In this document: one piece after another, positions 1 to 4,863 of the stretch
Position numbering within the stretch: the stretch's first letter is position 1
Layout: each line of letters opens with the position of its first letter
NCBI GenBank assembly: GCA_030627475.1
Contig: DAOURZ010000107.1
Location: forward strand, 1 to 5,678
Length of the DNA stretch: 5,678 bases
Reading direction: 5' to 3'
Source of the DNA: Deltaproteobacteria bacterium
GTDB taxonomy: Bacteria > Desulfobacterota > Desulfobacteria > Desulfobacterales > ETH-SRB1
Made by a program: the position numbers and the translations under genes
The notes under the pieces: model-generated
What the model saw: only the letters and a program-made list of their open reading frames with translations
What the model was told of the DNA's origin: nothing
The model's database searches: none

Positions 1-720
1 ATCTATGCTTTCCGGATGCCCATACAAGAGCCTTATCCATATATCTTCAGATATGTCTGAAATGCTTTCAAGCAGCCTGCTTAAATCAACAGACTTGTTT
101 AGATCATTGCCATAGCTTGTTGTATCCTGAGCAACAATTATCAATTCTTTTACGCCTGACAGAACAAGCGAACGAGCCTCTGCGATAATATCTTCATGAT
201 TACGACTTCTGTATTTTCCTCGAAGCCTGGGAATAATACAATATGTACAATGCTTTCCGCATCCTTCTGCAATTTTGATATAAGCAATATGGGATAAATC
301 CCGAACCCTGCGTGCGTCTCCATTCTGCATAGGTAATAAATCGGGATTCGGCAACAGACATTTTGAAAAGCCTTGAGAACCCTCGACTGCCTGAACAATT
401 CTATCAAAAGCACCTGTACCGAGGAAGATATCAACCTCCGGCAGAGAACGTATTATTTCTTCCCTGAAACGTTCAGGAAGACATCCCGTAACGACAAGGT
501 GTCGACAAAATCCGCCGGTTTTAAATTTTGCCAGTTCAAGAATGGTATCTATTGATTCATTGATTGCCGCTTCGATAAAGCTACAGGTATTAACAATTAT
601 TATCTCTGCTTCAGCAGGGTTATCTGTAAGTGCCCAGCCTGCATCAACAAGAGATCCCAACATGATCTCACTATCAATAAGATTTTTAGCACAACCTAAA
701 CTTACTAAATGCAGTTTAAT
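1..720 (-). CDS. rimO: Ribosomal protein S12 methylthiotransferase RimO, N-terminal part (cut by left edge)
   Basis: RimO is a cytoplasmic radical-SAM enzyme with two iron-sulfur clusters that adds a methylthio group to a conserved aspartate of ribosomal protein S12. The 240 visible codons cover the N-terminal methylthiotransferase domain, with cluster cysteines C10 (SLGCAKN), C46 (VNTCSF) and C80 (VTGCLPER), and the start of the radical-SAM domain with the CX3CX2C motif C154, C158, C161 (EGCGKHCTYC). IPRLRGKYRSR (163-173) and AQDTTSYG (197-204) are typical of RimO rather than its relative MiaB. Full-length members have about 430-450 residues, so the rest of the SAM barrel and the TRAM domain lie outside. 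No ATG, GTG or TTG occurs in frame between the upstream stop and the conserved N-terminus. ATT at 718-720 is chosen because AAGGGG lies six bases before it and IKLHLVSLGC aligns with the usual MKLHLVSLGC. The gene lies 64 bases after etfA and may be co-transcribed. Function is confident, start less so. Confidence 0.93.
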   Translation of the reverse strand, partial: MKLHLVSLGCAKNLIDSEIMLGSLVDAGWALTDNPAEAEIIIVNTCSFIEAAINESIDTILELAKFKTGGFCRHLVVTGCLPERFREEIIRSLPEVDIFLGTGAFDRIVQAVEGSQGFSKCLLPNPDLLPMQNGDARRVRDLSHIAYIKIAEGCGKHCTYCIIPRLRGKYRSRNHEDIIAEARSLVLSGVKELIIVAQDTTSYGNDLNKSVDLSRLLESISDISEDIWIRLLYGHPESID

Positions 721-726
721 TGGAAA

Positions 727-732
727 CCCCTT
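727..732 (-). promoter_or_regulatory. Ribosome binding site supporting the ATT start of rimO
   Basis: On the minus strand AAGGGG lies six bases before ATT (718-720), a normal Shine-Dalgarno distance. No other start codon in the rimO frame is available between the upstream in-frame stop and the first conserved cysteine motif, so this site decides the start call. Confidence 0.5.
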
Positions 733-733
733 T

Positions 734-742
734 ATTATACCA
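734..742 (-). promoter_or_regulatory. Possible extended -10 element before rimO
   Basis: The minus strand reads TGGTATAAT, a perfect -10 hexamer preceded by the TGn extension. No good -35 lies at 16-18 bases upstream. Transcription from here would start almost at the rimO start codon and leave out or truncate the AAGGGG site, so it conflicts with the ribosome binding site call. It may be chance in AT-rich DNA. Confidence 0.2.
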
Positions 743-784
743 AAACATTTCGATGAGTTTTTTTTGTCCTGAAATAATAATCTG

Positions 785-1753
785 TCAACCTGCCTTTAAT
801 TTTTTTATTTCTTCAGTAATTAAAGGAATATATTCAAATAAATCGCCAACAATTCCGTAATCGGCATTTGAAAATACAGGCGCTTCAGCATCCTTGTTTA
901 TAGCAACAATAACTTTTGATGTGGACATGCCGGCCAGATGCTGTATTGCCCCGGATATCCCACAGGCAATATAAAGATTGGGTGAAACAACTTTACCTGT
1001 TTGTCCAACCTGGTCTGAAACAGACCGCCATCCCTCATCAACCGCAGAGCGTGATGCACCCACAGCACCGCCCATCAATTCCGCCAATTCTTCTATCACA
1101 GAAAAATCAGCTCCCCCCATGCCTCTGCCACCAGATACAACCACATCCGCTTCTGTAAGTTCAACTTTGCCGGTATCCAATTGTTTTTCAACAAATATCA
1201 GATCGGTTTTACCTGCATCTATATCAAGTTTTTCTATTGCTCCGGCACCGGAAGATTCGGCAATGCTCATTGCATTCGGTCGAACAGCGACAATCTGCGG
1301 CTTTCCCTGTAATTTTACATCAGTTAAAATTTTTCCTCCATACATTGGTCTTGTAGCGATAACATTTCCATCCTCAATGCGAACCGCTACGCAATCCATT
1401 GCCAGCGGAGCATTAAGGCGTGCGGACAGGCGTGCGGATAAGTCCTTACCCTGAGAAGATGCCCCCAGAATCAGTACGGACGGATTTTCTTTATTTACGA
1501 TCTCAGCAATCACATTAGTATATGCATCGGTCATATATTCACTTAACGCCTTGTTATCAACGACAATTATTTTATCTGCTCCATATTTTCCGGGTTCATC
1601 AGAGACGTTTTCCATGCCTGATCCGAGCACTACGGCTGTAAGGCTGCAACCCATGTTTTCAGCTATGCGTTTGCCCTCACTTAGAGCTTCGCAGGCAACC
1701 TTTCGTAAAACACCTTCCGATTGTTCTGTTATTGCAATTACTCCATTTGACAT
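785..1753 (-). CDS. etfA: Electron transfer flavoprotein alpha subunit
   Basis: EtfA is the FAD-carrying subunit of the soluble EtfAB heterodimer, which moves electrons from dehydrogenases such as acyl-CoA dehydrogenases to a quinone oxidoreductase or another acceptor. The 322 residues match the usual length. Residues 1 to about 190 form the N-terminal ETF domain. The C-terminal FAD domain carries SGGRGMGG (207-214), GASRSAVDEGW (232-242), QVGQTGK (248-254), ACGISGAIQHLAGM (263-276), AINKD (284-288) and the closing NADYGIVGDLFE (296-307), all classic FAD-contact segments of EtfA. ATG at 1751-1753 follows AGGAG by six bases. The gene begins 15 bases after the etfB stop, so the two form one transcription unit and probably one complex. 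The stop is TGA at 785-787. The sequence is intact, and no fused ferredoxin or rubredoxin domain is present. Which dehydrogenase it serves cannot be told from this window. Confidence 0.96.
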   Translation of the reverse strand: MSNGVIAITEQSEGVLRKVACEALSEGKRIAENMGCSLTAVVLGSGMENVSDEPGKYGADKIIVVDNKALSEYMTDAYTNVIAEIVNKENPSVLILGASSQGKDLSARLSARLNAPLAMDCVAVRIEDGNVIATRPMYGGKILTDVKLQGKPQIVAVRPNAMSIAESSGAGAIEKLDIDAGKTDLIFVEKQLDTGKVELTEADVVVSGGRGMGGADFSVIEELAELMGGAVGASRSAVDEGWRSVSDQVGQTGKVVSPNLYIACGISGAIQHLAGMSTSKVIVAINKDAEAPVFSNADYGIVGDLFEYIPLITEEIKKLKAG

Positions 1754-1768
1754 GTTTATCTCCTGATT

Positions 1769-2551
1769 TTAAATAACCTTTGCTTCCTCATAAAGAACCT
1801 TGACAAGTTCTGCAGCAATTGATCCGGCAGAATCTCCTTTAATAATTTTTCCGCCCTTTCTTTCCGCAGGAAGTTTCATTGCCACAATCTTTACCATTGG
1901 TTCGCCGATCTCCGAAGCATCAATTCCTATATCTGAAAGTGACTTAATATCCATGGGCTTCCTTTTTGCTTTCATGATTCCCGGAAGAGAAGCATATCGC
2001 GGTTCGTTCAGCCCTTTCTGTGTTGTAAAAAGAATCGGCAATGGAGCCTCAAGCACTACGGTTCCTCCTTCTACTGTCCGGTAACATTTGATTTTACCAT
2101 CAACTATTTCCTCTTTTTCAACAAGCGAAATATTTGGAATGCTTAAAAATTCCGATAAAGCTGTACCGACTTGAAAATTATCATCATCAACAGCTCGCTG
2201 GCCGGCAATAATGAGATCAAACTTTATATTTTTCAGGGCTGCGGCAAGAATACGTGCAGTACCCAATCCATCGCACTTATCCGCTTCCGGATTTTTTATC
2301 AGTATTCCTTTGTCTGCTCCCATCGCCAAAGCGGTTCTTATTGTTTCCACCGATTTTTCCGGACCCGTAGAAATAATCGTAACTGTGCCTCCATGAGCAG
2401 ACTTTATACGAAGAGCTTCTTCAACCGCAAATTCATCATAGGGATTAATGACCCACTTGATATCTTCAGTTTTTATGGATATTCCGTCATCGGCAATCCC
2501 TATAAAGGATTCAGTAGCCGGAACCTGCTTCAATAGTACAATGATTTCCAC
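1769..2551 (-). CDS. etfB: Electron transfer flavoprotein beta subunit
   Basis: EtfB is the partner of EtfA; it binds AMP in ordinary ETFs, or a second FAD in bifurcating ones, and carries the loop that docks onto partner dehydrogenases. The 260-residue length is normal. Visible landmarks are VLLKQVPATE (5-14), NPYDEFAVEEALR (36-48), MGADKG (77-82), AGQRAVDDDNFQVG (116-129, the nucleotide loop) and the recognition loop LNEPRYASLPGIMKAKRK (181-198). The frame stays open upstream to a further methionine at about 2698, but the family N-terminus begins at KVEIIVLLKQVP. GTG at 2549-2551, eight bases after AAGAAAGGA, is therefore the start, and the 49-residue extension is rejected. The nucleotide loop reads DDDNFQ rather than the GDTAQVGP-like form I associate with bifurcating ETFs, which points to an ordinary AMP-binding ETF, though motif memory alone cannot settle this. 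Confidence 0.95.
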   Translation of the reverse strand: MEIIVLLKQVPATESFIGIADDGISIKTEDIKWVINPYDEFAVEEALRIKSAHGGTVTIISTGPEKSVETIRTALAMGADKGILIKNPEADKCDGLGTARILAAALKNIKFDLIIAGQRAVDDDNFQVGTALSEFLSIPNISLVEKEEIVDGKIKCYRTVEGGTVVLEAPLPILFTTQKGLNEPRYASLPGIMKAKRKPMDIKSLSDIGIDASEIGEPMVKIVAMKLPAERKGGKIIKGDSAGSIAAELVKVLYEEAKVI

Positions 2552-2559
2552 TTTATATA

Positions 2560-2565
2560 TCCTTT
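2560..2565 (-). promoter_or_regulatory. Ribosome binding site fixing the GTG start of etfB
   Basis: The minus strand reads AAAGGA (within AAGAAAGGA), eight bases before GTG 2549-2551. The longer open frame has no comparable site that matches a conserved N-terminus, so this site sets the etfB start. Confidence 0.7.
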
Positions 2566-2576
2566 CTTTACGATTA

Positions 2577-2607
2577 AAAAGGGAGACTTTCATCCATTTC
2601 CCCTTTT
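2577..2607 (-). promoter_or_regulatory. Possible leader hairpin upstream of etfB
   Basis: In the etfB leader, AAAAGGGG (2600-2607) can pair with TCCCTTTT (2577-2584) over eight positions including one G-U pair, around a 15-base loop. The 3' arm runs into further T residues and lies about 10 bases before the ribosome binding site. It could be a weak attenuator or a translation-control element, but half of the stem is A-U pairs and it may be chance. Confidence 0.25.
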
Positions 2608-2716
2608 CTATCTCTATACAAATTGCATGAAATTTTTTATTGTCCACGTTCCGTAGTATCCGGAAAGCTTTTTTTTGGCCCCTTTGATCATTCCCCACAA
2701 GGAACTTTTTATGCCC

Positions 2717-2745
2717 TAAATAGTTTACAACCCCTTGAGTGTCAA
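2717..2745 (-). promoter_or_regulatory. Putative sigma-70-type promoter of etfBA
   Basis: The minus strand has a consensus -35 TTGACA (2740-2745), a 17-base spacer and TATTTA (2717-2722) as a weak -10. Transcription would start near 2710 and give a leader of about 160 bases before the etfB GTG. The -35 and spacing are ideal. The -10 matches only three of six bases, so an activator may be needed or the site may be fortuitous. Confidence 0.4.
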
Positions 2746-2776
2746 GAAAAATTGAAATTAAACCATAAGTGCCTAT

Positions 2777-2813
2777 CCGAACAAGAATTGCTATTGTTTA
2801 AATTCTGATTCGG
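2777..2813. repeat. Imperfect 13-base inverted repeat between decarboxylase and etfB
   Basis: The arms CCGAACAAGAATT (2777-2789) and AATTCTGATTCGG (2801-2813) pair at 11 of 13 positions around an 11-base loop; the two mismatches are adjacent. It lies 13 bases past the decarboxylase stop and about 30 bases upstream of the putative etfB -35. No T-run follows on either strand, so it is not a standard intrinsic terminator. It could be an operator for etfBA, or an mRNA 3' end or processing stem. Confidence 0.45.
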
Positions 2814-2826
2814 CTGAAATAGCCTT

Positions 2827-4497
2827 TTAAGCAGGGACACTTTCAGCCTGATTTATGCCTCTGCCTTCCTGCATATAGCATCGGTATATTTCTTCCTGCT
2901 CATCAAGAATTTTTCTGAGAATATTTATATTTGTCATGGGATTCATTATTACACACCGTAGAACAACTATATTTTCTTTCTGCCCGCTTCCCACGCTTAG
3001 TGTTGTTCTTGATACAAAACTTTTGCCTGCTTCTCTTTGCAGCCTTTGAACAGTTCTGTTTATTTTGTTTAATTTTTCATTAATGCTTTGTCTTTGCTCA
3101 AAATTGTTTTCGGATAATTTCTCTCTAATGTTGGCCGGGCATATTCTATAGGTAAGAATATTAAGTTCAGGAGAGGTTATGAGCTGGAAGTCCGATCGTC
3201 GCTTGATTTCTTCAGCAAATTTGCGTGCTGTTTCTATTCCGTGCTCAACGAGGAGAGCATATCCCTGCGTTCCCATAATTTTGAGCGCACAGTCAAGAAT
3301 AATAGAGTTGGCCTCTCTTGATCCGGTTATTGATTTGATGCCAAGATCCACCGAATCCGGCCGGTTGACATAATTGGCATGATATTGAATTGAGTTCAGG
3401 ATTAAAGGGTTCTTAAAATAAACCATGCCGCTGCTCATCGGCATATAAAATTGTTTATGACAATCTATGGTAATAGAATCGGCAAGTTCTATGCCGTTGA
3501 GAAGATGTTTGTATTTTTCCGACATTAGGGTAGGGCCGCCCCATGCAGCATCTACATGAAAATGGATTCTGTTTTCAGAACACAGCATGCCTATTTCTTC
3601 AAGAGGATCTATGGTTCCGGTTTCGGTTGTTCCTGCAATACCAACGACAGATAGAATTTTTATCCTGCCTCCGGTTTGTTTTATTTCTTTGATCTTTTTA
3701 TTAAGAAGGCCAAGCTTTATTCGATTATTTGCATCTACATCTATAGCAATAATATTCTGATTTCCGATTCCAAGAATTCCCCCTGCTTTTTTGAGCGAGA
3801 AATGGCCAAGCCTTGAGGCAAGAATAACGCATTTTTCTATTCCATAGGCTTTATATGCAGCAACAATACCTTCTTTTTCTATACCTGAAAAACCCTCTTT
3901 TGTCGGAGCAAGCAAAGAGTTTCTTGCAACCCACAGCGCCGTGATGTTTGCCAGGGTGCCGTCTTTTGTAAAGCATCCAAGTGTGGTTTTAACGTTCTGA
4001 ACGTGCTCTTTATAAAAGGATTCATTTTTTTTATAAATAATTCTGTGAATTTTGGCAATTACCTGTTTTTCAAGAATAGATACGACTTTCGAAGTTTCAA
4101 TTTTTACAAGATTTTGATTAAGTGCCGTGACTATGGCTTTAAGATGAACCATAAAAAAAGGTATGGCTGAAGTCATATGACCAATAAAATATGGTGAAGC
4201 AACATTAACGGCATGTGGTGCTATATCTTCAATGAGCTCTGTAATGACTTCAGTAAGTTTTTTTTCGGGATTTTTATTAATTGCAGTATTTGTGAACCTC
4301 ATGGAAAGTTCTTTAAGGCTGACTTCTTCAGTAATACCCACATGTTTTTTTAGAAAATCATGAAGTCCGAATAGAATTTGCTCCATATATTTGATTAAAA
4401 TTAACTTGCTTTCTTCATCTTCCGGCTTGAGAAATACTCTCATTAATGTTTGCCAGTTTGCGACAAGTTCGGTTTTTTTTGATATGTTATTTTTCAT
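2827..4497 (-). CDS. panP: PLP-dependent decarboxylase, PanP-like (putative aspartate 1-decarboxylase)
   Basis: This is a cytoplasmic group II PLP decarboxylase. The PLP lysine is K348 in DCHKQF (345-350), the cofactor aspartate is D316 in HVDAAWGGP (314-322), the probable ring-stacking histidine is H232 (GHFSLKK), and the phosphate-side motif is GTLANITA (180-187). NWQTLMRVF (14-22), ASPYFIGHMTS (100-110), ALNQNLVKIETSK (125-137), GIAGTTETGTIDP (286-298) and GKSFVSRT (491-498) match my memory of the PanP family from Vibrio and relatives, which makes beta-alanine from aspartate for pantothenate and CoA and stands in for PanD. Decarboxylation of glutamate or another amino acid is the main alternative; substrate choice cannot be read from motifs. 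ATG 4495-4497 (556 aa) is chosen. A TTG at 4534-4536 would add 13 residues, but it abuts a palindrome and lacks a ribosome binding site. That of the ATG is also weak. It is transcribed divergently from the activator at 4864. Confidence 0.82.
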   Translation of the reverse strand: MKNNISKKTELVANWQTLMRVFLKPEDEESKLILIKYMEQILFGLHDFLKKHVGITEEVSLKELSMRFTNTAINKNPEKKLTEVITELIEDIAPHAVNVASPYFIGHMTSAIPFFMVHLKAIVTALNQNLVKIETSKVVSILEKQVIAKIHRIIYKKNESFYKEHVQNVKTTLGCFTKDGTLANITALWVARNSLLAPTKEGFSGIEKEGIVAAYKAYGIEKCVILASRLGHFSLKKAGGILGIGNQNIIAIDVDANNRIKLGLLNKKIKEIKQTGGRIKILSVVGIAGTTETGTIDPLEEIGMLCSENRIHFHVDAAWGGPTLMSEKYKHLLNGIELADSITIDCHKQFYMPMSSGMVYFKNPLILNSIQYHANYVNRPDSVDLGIKSITGSREANSIILDCALKIMGTQGYALLVEHGIETARKFAEEIKRRSDFQLITSPELNILTYRICPANIREKLSENNFEQRQSINEKLNKINRTVQRLQREAGKSFVSRTTLSVGSGQKENIVVLRCVIMNPMTNINILRKILDEQEEIYRCYMQEGRGINQAESVPA

Positions 4498-4536
4498 TTT
4501 TATCAGCTTATTTTTTATTTTGCAGTTTTGAGTCAA

Positions 4537-4555
4537 GTCGTGTTTTTAACACGAC
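4537..4555. repeat. Perfect 8-base inverted repeat with 3-base loop upstream of the decarboxylase
   Basis: GTCGTGTT (4537-4544) and AACACGAC (4548-4555) are perfectly complementary around TTT. The dyad lies 40 bases upstream of the chosen ATG. It would form a stable hairpin in the decarboxylase 5' leader, or act as an operator. No T-run follows on either strand, so a terminator is unlikely. Confidence 0.55.
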
Positions 4556-4574
4556 AACGTTTTAAATTCCATGG

Positions 4575-4633
4575 AAATATTTTGGCCTGCAACTTTTTTA
4601 ATATTTTTTTGAAAAATAGTTGGCCGAATATTT
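4575..4633. repeat. Outward-facing GGCC/AATATTT inverted pair, possible divergent promoter elements
   Basis: The minus strand reads GGCCAAAATATTT (4575-4587) and the plus strand reads GGCCGAATATTT (4622-4633): the same box with a one-base length difference, pointing away from each other across 34 bases of T- and A-tracts. Each has GG followed at about -12 spacing by TTT and a C, a faint resemblance to sigma-54 promoters, but both lack the invariant GC at -12. They may instead be binding sites of a regulator acting on both genes. Confidence 0.35.
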
Positions 4634-4660
4634 ACACTACATTAAAATAAACTCCAATTT

Positions 4661-4673
4661 TATCAATTGGTTG
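4661..4673 (+). promoter_or_regulatory. Putative integration host factor (IHF) site
   Basis: TATCAATTGGTTG fits the IHF consensus WATCAANNNNTTR at every defined position. It lies in the spacer between two divergent genes, one of which encodes a sigma-54 activator, where IHF bending is commonly used. A chance match in AT-rich DNA is possible. Confidence 0.35.
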
Positions 4674-4815
4674 GAAATTGATGCTTCCATCCTGTGAGCA
4701 TTCTGATTTCCTCCGTTGAGAACACCAGATAATATTTGGTTGAATTTTTTCTTGCAACCATCTAAGGAACGTGGACGAAATAATTTCCGCAAGAAGGCGC
4801 ACAGATTCTTGATCC

Positions 4816-4839
4816 ATTGAACATAATGGTATGTTCAAT
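4816..4839. promoter_or_regulatory. Perfect 24-base palindrome upstream of the sigma-54 activator, likely operator or enhancer
   Basis: ATTGAACATA (4816-4825) and TATGTTCAAT (4830-4839) are perfectly complementary around ATGG. The dyad ends 24 bases before the activator ATG (4864) and overlaps an alternative in-frame ATG at 4831. Its size and symmetry suit a dimeric regulator, possibly the activator itself acting on its own gene or as an upstream site for the divergent decarboxylase. As RNA it would also form a hairpin. Confidence 0.5.
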
Positions 4840-4863
4840 TTTGGTTACACTCAATTGTTTTTT

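Larger units (their letters stand above)
4498..4863. other. Divergent intergenic region, 366 bases
   Basis: This AT-rich spacer separates the decarboxylase (minus) from the sigma-54 activator (plus). I see no RNA gene. It holds a perfect hairpin (4537-4555), a TTCCATGGAA palindrome (4567-4576), an outward-facing GGCC/AATATTT pair (4575-4633) flanking T- and A-tracts, an exact IHF-consensus match (4661-4673) inside overlapping CAATT/AATTG dyads, and a 24-base palindrome next to the activator start (4816-4839). A minus-strand frame of 61 codons (4632-4817) is open but has no ribosome binding site and no family I recognise. No consensus sigma-70 promoter stands out for either gene. Confidence 0.6.

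Noticed and set aside
150..434. Minus-strand 94-codon open frame
   Set aside because: It lies on the same strand as rimO in another frame, while the rimO frame carries all the expected cysteines.
783..788. TTGACA on the minus strand as a -35 for rimO
   Set aside because: It overlaps the etfA stop codon and lies 43 bases from the TATAAT at 734-739. At 17 bases downstream there is only an A-run.
978..1454. Plus-strand 158-codon open frame
   Set aside because: It lies wholly antisense to the well-supported etfA and has the low-complexity serine/proline character of a shadow frame.
2643..2664. Short dyad TTCCG / CGGAA in the etfB leader
   Set aside because: Five-base arms with a seven-base spacer are too short to call without comparative support.
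2552..2698. N-terminal extension of etfB by 49 codons
   Set aside because: It precedes the conserved EtfB N-terminus, covers the leader hairpin, is lysine-rich and unlike any ETF, and GTG 2549-2551 has a good ribosome binding site.
2757..2773. Sigma-54-like promoter AGGCAC...TTTAA on the minus strand before etfB
   Set aside because: The -24 half is good, but the -12 half lacks the invariant GC and reads TT there.
4498..4536. Longer decarboxylase start at TTG 4534-4536
   Set aside because: The TTG abuts the perfect palindrome, has no ribosome binding site, and the 13 extra residues are unconserved-looking lysine and asparagine. ATG 4497 suits the family better.
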